Below are positions 44,265 to 53,814 of a stretch of 64,000 nt of DNA, piece by piece. Positions within the stretch are counted from its first letter, which is position 1; each line of letters opens with the position of its first letter. The DNA is from JAJEFO01 sp965214325 (GTDB lineage: Bacteria; Pseudomonadota; Alphaproteobacteria; Rhodobacterales; Rhodobacteraceae): the NCBI GenBank assembly GCA_965214325.1, contig CBDCBG010000006.1, forward strand, positions 1,798,001 to 1,862,000, in the 5' to 3' direction. Under the pieces are notes generated by a model. That model saw only the letters and a list, made by a program, of their open reading frames with translations, made no database searches and had not been told where the DNA came from. The position numbers and the translations under genes are program-made.

Positions 44265-44448
44265 ACGCCGGCAAGCCTGATTCGGCCGCCTGCATCCAAC
44301 GACAGCGCTTCCCTGATGACCCGCAGGAGACCCGTGCAGTTCCCATGCCGGCAGGAATTGCCCGAATTGTCCCGCGACCCTTCTTTCGCTTGAGACCCCG
44401 TGGCACACGTGGCAGGGATGCCCGGGCGCGTCGGCAAGGAGAACCAAG

Positions 44449-44952
44449 TTGCGCATCGCTCTTTACCCTGGCACCTTCGATCCGGTCACGTTGGGTCATC
44501 TGGACATCATCAGCCGGGCTACCGCACTGGTCGATCGCCTCGTGATCGGCGTCGCCATCAACAGCGACAAGAATCCGCTCTTTTCGCTTGAGGAGCGCGT
44601 TTCAATGATCACGGCCGAATGCCGGGGCGTGTCGGCGCAGACCGGCTGCGAGATCAAGGTTCATCCATTCGACAACCTTCTTGTCGACTGCGCCCGCGAC
44701 GTTGGAGCCAATCTCATCGTGCGGGGCCTTCGCGCGGTGGCGGACTTTGAGTACGAGTATCAGATGGTCGGCATGAACCGCGCTCTCGATTCAAGAATTG
44801 AAACCGTCTTTCTCATGGCAGAAGCGCAACACCAGGCCATAGCGTCGAAACTCGTGAAGGAAATCGCGCGGCTTGGCGGCGACGTCTCGCGCTTTGTCAC
44901 CCCGGCAGTCAAGGAAGCGCTCGTCAGGCAACTGGACGTCCAGCCAAAGTGA
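44449..44952 (+). CDS. coaD: Phosphopantetheine adenylyltransferase
   Basis: 167 aa. Fourth step of CoA synthesis, making dephospho-CoA. It has the nucleotidyltransferase motif ALYPGTFDPVTLGHLDII (T/HxGH), NLIVRGLRAVADFEYEYQM and SRFVTPAVKEALVR. The start codon is TTG at 44449, decided by AAGGAG 7 bp upstream and by alignment to the conserved N-terminus. Confidence 0.93.
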   Translation: MRIALYPGTFDPVTLGHLDIISRATALVDRLVIGVAINSDKNPLFSLEERVSMITAECRGVSAQTGCEIKVHPFDNLLVDCARDVGANLIVRGLRAVADFEYEYQMVGMNRALDSRIETVFLMAEAQHQAIASKLVKEIARLGGDVSRFVTPAVKEALVRQLDVQPK

Positions 44953-45066
44953 CGCATGACGCGGTCTCCATCATCCCGCCAATTCACGCCATGCCTGTTG
45001 GGCAAGAGACGGCACCGGACCGAATCAGGAGCTTCGAAGGCTCCCGGAATAGGACGCCGCGCCCGA

Positions 45067-45096
45067 GCGGTCCGGCCACACACGCGGCCGGACCGC
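45067..45096. terminator. Bidirectional terminator between coaD and the DUF1476 gene
   Basis: A perfect 11-bp stem (GCGGTCCGGCC / GGCCGGACCGC) with an 8-nt loop lies between two convergent genes. No strong T-run on either side. Confidence 0.75.
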
Positions 45097-45142
45097 GGAA
45101 CGCCCGGCGGCCCCAGCCATTCCGCAAAGACGGAAGAAGTGC

Positions 45143-45457
45143 CTAGTGTTCCTCCATCAGCTGGGTCTTCGCGACACCGAGAAGTTCGTACATCTTGGCA
45201 CGGATGTCATCCTTGCCGGCAAGGTCCCCGAGATCGCCCGCGACCTTCCGAAGCACATCGTCGTCTCCGGGCTCTTCGAAGTCCGCCTTCACGACTTCCG
45301 ACGCATACGCGTTCGCATCATCGCCCGACTTGCCAAGCAATTCGGCGGCCCACAGGCCGAGAAGCTTGTTGCGGCGTGCCTCCGCCTTGAACTGCATTTC
45401 GGCGTCGCGTGCGAACTTGGCCTCAAAGGCGTCCTCGCGCTCATCAAATGTGCTCAT
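45143..45457 (-). CDS. DUF1476 protein, F1F0-ATPase zeta-type inhibitor
   Basis: 104 aa, all helical (MSTFDEREDAFEAKFARDAE, then NKLLGLWAAELLGKSGDDAN). This matches the DUF1476 family, whose Paracoccus denitrificans member is the zeta subunit that inhibits the F1 ATPase by inserting its N-terminus. The ATG at 45457 gives the conserved N-terminal inhibitory segment. Convergent with coaD and divergent from purC. Confidence 0.88.
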   Translation of the reverse strand: MSTFDEREDAFEAKFARDAEMQFKAEARRNKLLGLWAAELLGKSGDDANAYASEVVKADFEEPGDDDVLRKVAGDLGDLAGKDDIRAKMYELLGVAKTQLMEEH

Positions 45458-45632
45458 TCCTGCTCGTCCCTGGCTGAAAGTCGGACATTCATTCATATGG
45501 CGGCAAGTTTGCTCGACCACAAGGGGCGCGAACGCACGAATTCGTCCGCTTGCCGCAATGCGCGCTTTGCCCTAAACGTAGTCGGATTCCGCCAGTTGAA
45601 GCCTGGGGCGGAAAGCCATTTCTGGAGTCAAG

Positions 45633-46394
45633 ATGCCACGCCGCAAGAAGATCTACGAAGGCAAGGCCAAGATCATGTACGAGGGTCCCGAGCCTGGCAC
45701 CCTCGTGCAGTATTTCAAGGACGATGCGACGGCCTACAATGCGAAGAAGAAGGAAGTGATCGAAGGCAAAGGGGTGCTGAACAACCGGCTCTCCGAGTTC
45801 TTCATGAGCGGATTGAACCAGATCGGCGTGCCGACGCATTTCATCCGCCGCATCAACATGCGCGAGCAATTGATTCGCCTTGTCGAGATCATTCCGCTGG
45901 AGGTGGTCGTTCGAATCCATGCGGCCGGAACCCTGTCCGAGCGGCTTGGCATCGAGGAGGGAACGCTTCTGCCGCGACCGATCGTGGAATTTTGCCTCAA
46001 GGATGACGCGCTTGGCGATCCCCTGGTGTCGGAAGAGCACATCATTGCGTTCGGCTGGGCGTCACAGCATGATCTGGACGACATGATCGCGCTGGCCCTG
46101 CGGGTCAACGATTTCCTTTCCGGCTGCATGCTGGCAGTTGGAATTCGCCTCGTCGACTTCAAGATCGAGGTCGGGCGCGTTTGGGACGGCGATTTCCAGC
46201 GCTTGATCCTGGCCGACGAGATCAGCCCGGATTCCTGTCGCCTGTGGGACATCGAGTCCGGCCAAAAGCTCGACAAGGACGTCTTCCGCCGCGATCTGGG
46301 AAACCTGGCCGATGCCTACACCGAGGTCGCGCGACGCCTCGGCGTCCTGCCGACAAATGTCACGCATACAACCAAACCCAAGCTGGTCAACTGA
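45633..46394 (+). CDS. purC: SAICAR synthase
   Basis: 253 aa. Joins aspartate to CAIR in purine synthesis. Family features: KIYEGKAKIMYEGPEPGTL, REQLIRLVEIIPLEVVVR, LVDFKIEVGRVWDGDF and LADEISPDSCRLWD. CTGGAG precedes the ATG. Followed by purS, an ADH gene and purQ in the same direction. Confidence 0.93.
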   Translation: MPRRKKIYEGKAKIMYEGPEPGTLVQYFKDDATAYNAKKKEVIEGKGVLNNRLSEFFMSGLNQIGVPTHFIRRINMREQLIRLVEIIPLEVVVRIHAAGTLSERLGIEEGTLLPRPIVEFCLKDDALGDPLVSEEHIIAFGWASQHDLDDMIALALRVNDFLSGCMLAVGIRLVDFKIEVGRVWDGDFQRLILADEISPDSCRLWDIESGQKLDKDVFRRDLGNLADAYTEVARRLGVLPTNVTHTTKPKLVN

Positions 46395-46624
46395 CGGTTG
46401 CGAACGGCGCCTGCGCCGGACTATGCTCCTCCCGGACGAGTGCACGAGATGTCCTGACCGCCTGAACCCGCGTCCGCTGGCCAAACCCAGTCCCCCTTGC
46501 CCTGTGAAGCCGGGGCAAGGGGTGTCGCATGATGGCGTCGCATCGTGGTCAATCGCGGCGGTTGGACAATTTCCGGGAAATCCGCGATATGACGGCGACA
46601 TCAACCGGATTCCTGGAGAATTCA

Positions 46625-46864
46625 ATGAAGGTGCGCGCCGCAATCATGCTCAAGGCGGGTGTTCTCGACCCGCAGGGTGAGGCCATTCGTCACGCCCTGG
46701 GAACGCTTGGCTTCGACGGCGTCGAGGACGCCCGGCAAGGCAAGATCATCGAACTCGACCTTGCTGAAACCGATCCGAAACGGGCCGAGGCCCAGGTGCA
46801 GCGGATGTGCGAGGCACTACTCGCCAACACCGTCATCGAAAGCTACGAGGTGGAACTGCCCTGA
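46625..46864 (+). CDS. purS: FGAM synthase subunit PurS
   Basis: 79 aa, normal for PurS, the small subunit bridging PurL and PurQ. MKVRAAIMLKAGVLDPQGEA, then LGFDGVEDARQGKIIELDLA are typical. The ATG at 46625 has GGAGAA upstream. The stop overlaps the next start by one base (TGATG), coupling it to the alcohol-dehydrogenase gene instead of directly to purQ. Confidence 0.92.
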   Translation: MKVRAAIMLKAGVLDPQGEAIRHALGTLGFDGVEDARQGKIIELDLAETDPKRAEAQVQRMCEALLANTVIESYEVELP

Positions 46865-47925
46865 TGCGAGCCGCCGTTCTGCGCGCATACAAGAGACCGC
46901 TCTCCATCGAGAACGTCCCGGATCCCGCCTGCCCGGAGGATGGCGTCGTCCTGAAGGTGCTGGCATGCGGCGTGTGCCGCAGCGACTGGCATGGCTGGAC
47001 GGGCGAGCATCCACGCGTGAAGCCCGGCCAGATCGGTGGCCATGAGTATTGCGGAGAAGTCGTTGCCGCCGGCCCTGCCGCGCAATGCGCAACGGGCAAC
47101 CGCCTGATTGCGCCGTTCATCCTGGCTTGCGGCAGTTGCGCGAATTGCCGTTCCGGCGCAAGCAATACCTGTCTCGACCAACGGCTGCCCGGATTCACCG
47201 AACCCGGCGCCTTCGCGGAGTATGTCGCCGTGCCCCGCGACCACAACCTGGCACGCCTGCCTGACGGCATGACGCCGACCCTCGCGGCCGCGCTCGGCTG
47301 CCGCGTGACCACGGCCTGGCACGCGCTGACCGACAGAGCGGCGCTGCAACCCGGCGAGTGGCTGGCGATTCATGGAACGGGAGGAATCGGTCTTGCAGCA
47401 TTGCTGCTTGGCATCGCGCTCGGCGCGCGCGTGATCGTCACCGACATCGTTGAAGGGAAGCTGGCCCATGCCAAGGCGCACGGCGCCGAACACGCTGTTG
47501 ACGCTTCGGACGGCTCCAGTGCCGAACGCATCCGCGAAATTACCGGAGGCGGGGCACATGTTTCAGTTGAGGCCCTGGGCAATCCGGCGACCCAATCGGC
47601 GAGCATTGCCTGCCTCCGGCCGTTGGGCCGTCACGTTCAGGTTGGCATGCCGGTCGGTCATCATGCGGTGCAGGAGGTTGACCTCAACACGGTCTACATG
47701 AGAAATCTGGCGATTTTCGGCTCCCGGGGCATGCCTGCCCATCGCTATCCTTCGCTGCTGAGCCTGATCGAAGCTGGGCGCGTCGATTTCTCTTCGATCG
47801 TGGCACGGGAGGTCAGGCTCTCGGATGCAAGCGCCGAACTCGCCGCTTTCAACGGCTCGACGCCGCCGGGAATTGCGGTCATTACCGATTTCACGGCATC
47901 AGAGGCAGGAGCGCGAGCAAGTTGA
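46864..47925 (+). CDS. Zinc-dependent alcohol dehydrogenase-like protein
   Basis: 353 aa, medium-chain (MDR) family. Catalytic Zn region CGVCRSDWHGWTGEHP and GGHEYCGEVVAAGPAA, structural Zn cysteines in ACGSCANCRSGASNTCLDQ, and NAD site AIHGTGGIGLAALLLGIALG. It begins inside the purS stop (TGATG) and ends 37 bp before purQ, so it is embedded in the purine operon. The substrate is not readable; a purine-pathway role is not known for this family. Confidence 0.88.
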   Translation: MRAAVLRAYKRPLSIENVPDPACPEDGVVLKVLACGVCRSDWHGWTGEHPRVKPGQIGGHEYCGEVVAAGPAAQCATGNRLIAPFILACGSCANCRSGASNTCLDQRLPGFTEPGAFAEYVAVPRDHNLARLPDGMTPTLAAALGCRVTTAWHALTDRAALQPGEWLAIHGTGGIGLAALLLGIALGARVIVTDIVEGKLAHAKAHGAEHAVDASDGSSAERIREITGGGAHVSVEALGNPATQSASIACLRPLGRHVQVGMPVGHHAVQEVDLNTVYMRNLAIFGSRGMPAHRYPSLLSLIEAGRVDFSSIVAREVRLSDASAELAAFNGSTPPGIAVITDFTASEAGARAS

Positions 47926-47962
47926 GCAGCACCCGAAAGACATGTCTTGCAGGGCTTGCGCG

Positions 47963-48631
47963 ATGAAGGCGGCAATACTGGTGTTCCCGGGATCGAATTG
48001 CGACCGCGATCTCGAGAAGGCGTTCCAGAATGCCGGTTTCACGGTCGAGATGGTCTGGCACAAGGAAGCCGAACTCCCGGCAGGCGTGGACGTCGTAGGC
48101 GTGCCGGGCGGCTTTTCCTTCGGCGACTATCTGCGCAGCGGCGCAATTGCCGCCCGGTCTCCCATCGTCGGAGCCCTGATGACGCATGTCGAGAGGGGTG
48201 GCCATGCCATCGGCATCTGCAATGGCTTTCAGGTGCTGCTGGAAACCGGCCTGCTGCCAGGCGCACTCATGCGCAACGCAGGGATCAGATTCATCTGCAG
48301 GCTCGTCGAGCTTGAAGTGGCCACGACAAGCAGCCCCTTTACCTCAGGCTACGCGCACGGCTCGACAGCGACCTTTCCTGTCGCTCATCACGACGGGAAC
48401 TACCAAGCGACGGAAGAGATGCGCGCGGCGCTTTCCGCAGAGGACCGGATCGCCTTCCGCTACACGTCGGACATCAACGGATCGGTCGATCGAATTGCCG
48501 GAATACTCTCCGAGAATCGTCGCGTGCTGGGCCTTATGCCGCATCCCGAGCGCGCTGCGGACCCGGTTCTCGGCCTGACCGATGGCGCAATCCTGTTCGA
48601 CGCTTTCAGCGCTGCCCCCGCCATAGCTTGA
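47963..48631 (+). CDS. purQ: FGAM synthase glutaminase subunit PurQ
   Basis: 222 aa. Supplies ammonia from glutamine to PurL. Class I amidotransferase features: AAILVFPGSNCDRDL, GVPGGFSFGDYLRSGAIAAR, nucleophile Cys in GHAIGICNGFQVLLE and the His-x-Glu end GLMPHPERAADP. The start at 47963 aligns with the family N-terminus. The pathway order purC-purS-(ADH)-purQ is interrupted only by the ADH gene. Confidence 0.93.
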   Translation: MKAAILVFPGSNCDRDLEKAFQNAGFTVEMVWHKEAELPAGVDVVGVPGGFSFGDYLRSGAIAARSPIVGALMTHVERGGHAIGICNGFQVLLETGLLPGALMRNAGIRFICRLVELEVATTSSPFTSGYAHGSTATFPVAHHDGNYQATEEMRAALSAEDRIAFRYTSDINGSVDRIAGILSENRRVLGLMPHPERAADPVLGLTDGAILFDAFSAAPAIA

Positions 48632-48662
48632 GGCAATTGCGGCCACGCTCTAGACTCGCGCA

Positions 48663-50408
48663 ATGAGCGAAACGTCCGGCAAACGTGACTACGCACCTTG
48701 GAGCGCCCGAATCGCGGCAAGCCTTGTCATCGTCGTGGCAATCGCGACGGTCTGGTGGACCAACCAGCTCCTGACAGAGCGCTTTACCGAATCTACGAGA
48801 TCGCGCGCAGAAGTGCGACTCGCCCTCTACTCCGGCAACATACGCAGCGAACTGCAGCGCAACCAGATCGTGCCGCAGCTTCTCGCGCGCGACCCCGCGT
48901 TGATCGGAGCGTTGACTTCCGGGGACTTCCAGCAAAGCTCGCAGCGGCTCATCGAGTATCGCGACGAGATCGCCGCGGCGGGACTCATGCTGCTGGACCG
49001 GGACGGGCGCGCGGTCGCTGCCACCGACCGAGCGCTCATCGGCTCCGCTCACCGCACGACGCCATATTTCGTCGAGGCGTCTCGTTCAAACGAAACGGTC
49101 TTTTCGACCAGCATTCTTGACTCAGGCGCTCGCATCTTCGCGTATTCGCGCAAGATCGAAGCGCAAGGCCAATTGCTCGGCGTCATCATGGTCGAGGTCG
49201 ACCTCAAGAAGTTCGAAAGCAGCTGGGCGGGCATTGCCGATGCCGTCATCGTGTCGGACAGCGTGGCAACCATCATCCTCGCGACGGAAGCACGCTGGCG
49301 CGGGCTGAGCGAAGATGAGGCACTGGCAGCAAGGCCCGTGCGATCGGCAATTGAGCGCGCGGTTCGCGCCACGGCAAGCTGGGCCACGCTTCCGGCAGAC
49401 GCCTACCTTCAAGGCAAGGCCATCATTCGGCAGGACGCCCGGATCGGTTTCCAAGGATGGCGCATTACATCCTTCACGACCTACGCGAGCGTTCGCGAGC
49501 GCGTCAACGCGGTCCTCGCACTGGAAATCATGGGATTCGCGATTTTCCTTGCGCTCGTGTCCCATTTCGTCAGCCGCCGCGCAACATCGCGGCTGAGATT
49601 CTCCCAGCGCGAGTCCGCCGAGCTCCGCCAGCTGAACGTGGCGCTGCAACGGGAAATCGCCGAACGCAAAAGGGCGGAGAGGCACCTGGAGGTGGCCGAA
49701 CAGACGCTGCAGCAGTCCTTGAAGCTCGCCGCCCTTGGCGAAATGTCGGCGTCGGTCAGCCACGAACTGAACCAGCCGCTCGCCGCCATGAAAACGTATC
49801 TTGCGGGTGCCAGATTCCTGCTCAACCGCCGCCGCGCCGAGAAGGCCCTGTCTTCCTTCGAGCGGATCGACGACCTGATCGAGCACATGAGCCAGATAAC
49901 ACGCCAGCTCAAGTCGTACTCGCACAAGGGCGGTGGTGCCGCGCAACCCGTCGACGTGAGGGACAGCGTGTCCTCGGTCCTGTCGATGATGGAATCGGAG
50001 TTCCGTCAGGGTGACGTGCAGGTCATCACCTCGCTTCCGCAGGATCCGGTGATAGTCCGTGTGAATCAGTTCAGGCTTGAGCAAGTCCTCGTGAACCTCG
50101 TCCGCAATGCGCTGGACGCCACCAGTGCCTCGTCGGAGCCCAGGATCCAGATTTTGGTGACCGTTGGCGAAGAGGCACTCATCACGGTTCGGGACAATGG
50201 CGCGGGAATCGAAGATCTCGAAAAGCTCTTTGAGCCGTTCTATACTACGAAAATGCCTGGAGACGGGGTAGGATTGGGGCTCGCCATCTCGTCGGGTATC
50301 GTGAACGAGCTCGCCGGCAGGCTGACCGCGCGGAACGGCCGGGACGGCGGAGCCGTGTTCGAAGTCACGTTGCCGGTTTCCACACCGGCCACGGCGGCTG
50401 CCGAATGA
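48663..50408 (+). CDS. dctB: C4-dicarboxylate sensor kinase DctB-like
   Basis: 581 aa. Two membrane segments (about 18-38 and 282-302) frame a periplasmic double-PAS-like sensor. A cytoplasmic coiled coil follows (ESAELRQLNVALQREIAERK), then the kinase: H box MSASVSHELNQPLAAMKTYL, N box NLVRNALDAT, G boxes DNGAGI and GDGVGLGLAISSGIV. The arrangement is that of DctB, which senses succinate, fumarate and malate. Overlaps dctD by ATGA. Confidence 0.87.
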   Translation: MSETSGKRDYAPWSARIAASLVIVVAIATVWWTNQLLTERFTESTRSRAEVRLALYSGNIRSELQRNQIVPQLLARDPALIGALTSGDFQQSSQRLIEYRDEIAAAGLMLLDRDGRAVAATDRALIGSAHRTTPYFVEASRSNETVFSTSILDSGARIFAYSRKIEAQGQLLGVIMVEVDLKKFESSWAGIADAVIVSDSVATIILATEARWRGLSEDEALAARPVRSAIERAVRATASWATLPADAYLQGKAIIRQDARIGFQGWRITSFTTYASVRERVNAVLALEIMGFAIFLALVSHFVSRRATSRLRFSQRESAELRQLNVALQREIAERKRAERHLEVAEQTLQQSLKLAALGEMSASVSHELNQPLAAMKTYLAGARFLLNRRRAEKALSSFERIDDLIEHMSQITRQLKSYSHKGGGAAQPVDVRDSVSSVLSMMESEFRQGDVQVITSLPQDPVIVRVNQFRLEQVLVNLVRNALDATSASSEPRIQILVTVGEEALITVRDNGAGIEDLEKLFEPFYTTKMPGDGVGLGLAISSGIVNELAGRLTARNGRDGGAVFEVTLPVSTPATAAAE

Positions 50409-51760
50409 CCGACGGAGCAGGACTGATGACCCAGGGAATGAAGGTCGCAATCGTCGATGATCAAAAGGACATGCGTCAATCCATCAGCCAGTGGCTTGCG
50501 CTTTCGGGGTTCAATACGGAAACCTATGGCAGTGCCGAAGACGCCTTGAAGGCACTGGCGCCGGACTATCCGGGCGTCGTTGTCAGCGACATCAAGATGT
50601 CGGGAATGGACGGGATTGGCCTCCTGAAGCGGTTGATGAGCGTGGACAGCGCCTTGCCTGTCATCATGATCACGGGCCACGGAGACGTGGCCGTGGCTGT
50701 CGAAGCGATGCAGATTGGCGCGTTCGACTTTCTGGAAAAGCCCTTCAACCCGGACAAGATGACCGAACTCGTAAAGCGGGCAGCCAATGCGCGACGGCTC
50801 ACGCTCGATAGCAGGGCACTGCGGCTCGAGTTGTCGGACGGCGCGAGCTTCACCAAGAGATTGGTTGGTGCATCTCCGGCGATGAAGCGGCTTCGCGAAG
50901 ACATCCTGGATCTTGCCCAGTCCGACGGCCACGTGCTGATCGACGGCGAGACAGGCACGGGCAAGACGTTGGTAGCCCATGCGCTTCATGCGGCGGGTGC
51001 CCGAGCCGGCAGGAAATTCGCGCTGCTTTCCTGCGCCGCGGAAGATGACGAATCGCTCCCGGCGCGTCTCTTCGGGCCGTCAAGTGACGGCAGCCAATTG
51101 CCGCTGGTCGAGGAGGCGCGCGACGGCACGCTGGTTCTTGAGGACATCGAAACCCTGCCGCCTTCGGTACAGGCTCGGCTTCTGTCGCTGATGAACCAGG
51201 AAAGCACGCCCGCAAAGGCCAGGATCGTGGCGATCTGCAACCTTCAGGAACCCGGAAGGGCCTGCAGGGATGCCCTTCGACCCGACCTGTTCTACCGGTT
51301 GACGGCGATGACGATCAATCTTCCGCCACTGCGCCAAAGGGGTGAAGACATCCTGATGCTCTTCCAGCAGTTCTTGGAACAGTTTGCGGAGGAATACGGT
51401 TGCGATGCGCCTGAGGTCAGCACTCAGGAAGCGGCCCAGCTGCTGCAGGCGCCCTGGCCCGGCAATGTCCGACAGCTCATGAACGTTGCCGAACGCGCGG
51501 TTCTGCAATCGCGTCGCGGATCAGAATCGATCACGTCGCTGCTCATGCTGGACAGCGAACATGACAACGGCATCAGCTTCACGACCGAAGGCAAGCCCCT
51601 GAAGGAACATGTCGAGGCTTTCGAGCGGATGCTGATTGACAACACGATGCGCCGTCACCGTGGCTCGATCGCAAATGTCATGGATGAGCTTTGCCTGCCT
51701 CGCAGAACCCTGAACGAGAAGATGGCGAAATACGGGTTGCAGCGGTCGGACTATCTCTGA
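50405..51760 (+). CDS. dctD: DctD-like response regulator with degenerate AAA+ domain
   Basis: 451 aa. Receiver domain (KVAIVDDQKDMRQ, phosphorylated Asp in VVSDIKMSGMDG, switch Thr/Lys in MITGHGD and FLEKPFNP). AAA+ domain with Walker A IDGETGTGKTLVAHALH, Walker B-like GTLVLEDIETLP and PWPGNVRQLMNVAERAVL. Fis-type HTH at the end (SIANVMDELCLPRRTLNEKM). The sigma54-contacting GAFTGA loop, expected between LLSCAAEDD and LVEEARDGT, is missing, so it probably regulates without sigma54 contact or has altered output. Confidence 0.85.
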   Translation: MTDGAGLMTQGMKVAIVDDQKDMRQSISQWLALSGFNTETYGSAEDALKALAPDYPGVVVSDIKMSGMDGIGLLKRLMSVDSALPVIMITGHGDVAVAVEAMQIGAFDFLEKPFNPDKMTELVKRAANARRLTLDSRALRLELSDGASFTKRLVGASPAMKRLREDILDLAQSDGHVLIDGETGTGKTLVAHALHAAGARAGRKFALLSCAAEDDESLPARLFGPSSDGSQLPLVEEARDGTLVLEDIETLPPSVQARLLSLMNQESTPAKARIVAICNLQEPGRACRDALRPDLFYRLTAMTINLPPLRQRGEDILMLFQQFLEQFAEEYGCDAPEVSTQEAAQLLQAPWPGNVRQLMNVAERAVLQSRRGSESITSLLMLDSEHDNGISFTTEGKPLKEHVEAFERMLIDNTMRRHRGSIANVMDELCLPRRTLNEKMAKYGLQRSDYL

Positions 51761-52544
51761 CCGGCCATCCTGCGACACGCCTCCGAAGAACGGGGCGACT
51801 GCCTGGTCCAGAAAGATCAGGACTTTCCCACGCTGTCGCTGATCTTGATTGGCAACCGATGAACGGGGCACGAATCGTCGTTGCCTTGCTGAGTTCAGCG
51901 GCGCGGAGCCACCCACGCGCCAACGCAGGCCCCGTTTCCGGTCGCCGGGTGATTCGTTGTCAGGATCCGGGGTCTGGCGGCACCTTGGAACCGCCGGGAC
52001 GCGGCCGCCTCTCAGGGCCGGGTCAGGGCCGCGACGGATTCGCTGCGGTTGAGCTGCAGCCGCCGCCGGGGCCGGCCCCAGGCGAAGATCACCGCGAGCG
52101 CGATGTTGTTGAGGCCGGCCCGGTTCGCCGGGCCGTGGCCCGTGCGGGTCAGGCAGGCGTCCTCGCCGAAGACGCAGTCTCTCTGGCGATGATTCAGGTT
52201 TTCGATTCATCCATCGTACTGCTCCTTTTCAAATCGAAATTCGGGTTTTGCGGAGTCAACATGCAAGACACTGACACGCAACGACAATTCCTGATGTCCC
52301 GGAACGGCGGCACATGCGCCGCTCCGGCTTTACGCGGTGCGAACGGCCGACGGAGGCCCGGTGGCGCCGTTCTGGCAGGCAGGCCCGCCGTCCGAAGGCC
52401 GCGTCAGGTGCCCGGCCGGCGCAGTTCTCGCGGATTCCGGCCCCGGGGCCGCGATTTGCCTGCCGTCCGTAGGTTCGGATGGCCGGAATCGCCTTCCGGC
52501 GCCGCTGGCGGCGGCCTTTACGGAGTGAGACTGAAGCCGGATCG
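51761..52544. other. Gap after dctD, with IS debris
   Basis: About 780 bp. 52012-52206 is a transposase fragment (separate entry). The rest has no recognisable gene; 52210-52540 is presumably the left side of the serine-recombinase element, whose end is not marked by any inverted repeat I can see. Confidence 0.4.
52012..52206 (-). pseudogene. ISAs1-family transposase, C-terminal fragment
   Basis: The frame reads IENLNHRQRDCVFGEDACLT (then RTGHGPANRAGLNNIALAVIF) and stops at 52012. This is the ISAs1/H-repeat C-terminus (I/VEN-x2-H-x2-RD-x3-ED ... RxG-x-P-x2-A-x-LxNxA). An in-frame stop directly precedes it. It repeats the VEN motif still present at the end of the 58203-59843 transposase, so it belongs to a different copy. 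Confidence 0.65.
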
Positions 52545-53725
52545 TCACGCATTGCCATGCTCCCGGTCCGAAGGCGTTCCGTCGAAGAGCGGAAGCCCGT
52601 CCGCCTCCAGCCGGACGCAAAGGCCGCGGACGGCCCCGCGCTTCACGTGGCAGGACTCCAGCTGCCCGGACGCGGCCCTTTGCCAGATCGTCTGGCGCGA
52701 GACGCCGAGGCGCTGCATCGCCTCCCGCAGCGGCACGAACCCCTCCGGCGGGTCGAGATGGAACCTGCTGCGGAAGTCGGCGCCCATCCGGACGCGAAGC
52801 GGCGCTCCGGGCACATCCGGGCGGACGCCGGGCAGGATGCCGGCGTTGATCCAGCGGTAGAGCGTTGAATCCGAGATCCCGAGTTCCCGCGCCGCCTCCT
52901 TCACGCTGAAGAGCTCGCCGTCCTCCTCCTCGCCCGCCGCCGGCTTCCTGTACGCGGGCACGCCGTGGCGACTGCGGAGATCCCGCACCAGCGATGTCGA
53001 AAACAGCAGCCCGCGCGCCGACCGCCGGCCCTGGTCGTTGAGCACCATGGCGATCCGGGCGTCGGGATAGAACCGGGCCAGCCGGCGAACAAGCTCGACC
53101 GTGTCGATGTCGTCATGCCGGCGGACCGGCTTCCGCTGGTTGCGCCTGACCGAGAATGCGTCCGCCCGGCCGCCCCGCCAGTGGATGACGACCTCGGTCC
53201 GGTCGTCCTCTGCCAACTGCAAGGTGACTTCCTCGACAAGGCAGGCAAGCAGGCGCTTGCGGTCGCGGTGGGTCGTCTCCGGCGCGTTCCAGACCCGCTC
53301 CAGCGAGGTGCCGAGCTCCGTGAAATACGATGGCGGCAGGTCCTCGGGCTGCCGCTCCCGGGCCGCCTCCAATGCGAACTCCGCGCTCTCCACGGCACGC
53401 AGCGCCGCCTCCCAGTCCCGCTCCAGGGTCGCCGCGATCAGGCGGTTGTCGGGATCGACCTGCCGGTAGCGCCGTTCCGCGAGGCCGGCCTCGTAGCGGC
53501 AGTGCTCAAGCTCCAGCAGCTGGCTCCGCAGCGCCGTTTCCGCCCGTTCCGCGACCGCCTGCGCCGCCGCCATCGCCGCCTCCGCCCCGGCCGGCGACAC
53601 CAGGTCCAGAAAACGCTCGGCAACGGCCTTGTCGATCCCGATGCCGCCGACCGAGAGGCAGCTTCGCTTCTGGCCGGTGTCCGCCGTGCGCTGGTTGCAG
53701 TAGTAGCTGCGGCCGGCGTTGTACC
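52545..53725 (-). pseudogene. Large serine recombinase, C-terminal part (split by IS66)
   Basis: Continues from CGHCGRSINVRYN (encoded at 56759-57770) with AGRSYYCNQRTADTGQKR, the second half of the zinc-ribbon domain. A coiled-coil stretch follows (AQAVAERAETALRSQLLELE), then a beta region and two helix-turn-helix motifs (KEAARELGISDSTLYRWINA and LREAMQRLGVSRQTIWQRAA). With 56759-57770 it totals 2,193 bp, exactly 731 codons, so nothing but the IS66 element was lost or gained. Confidence 0.9.
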
Positions 53726-53814
53726 GTAAGCGGTTAAAGTACGACGTCGAGGCCCGATCCGGGCCGGATTTGCGTTTGACATCATAGCCTGCCCGTTCTA
53801 GTGATCTGCCGTCG

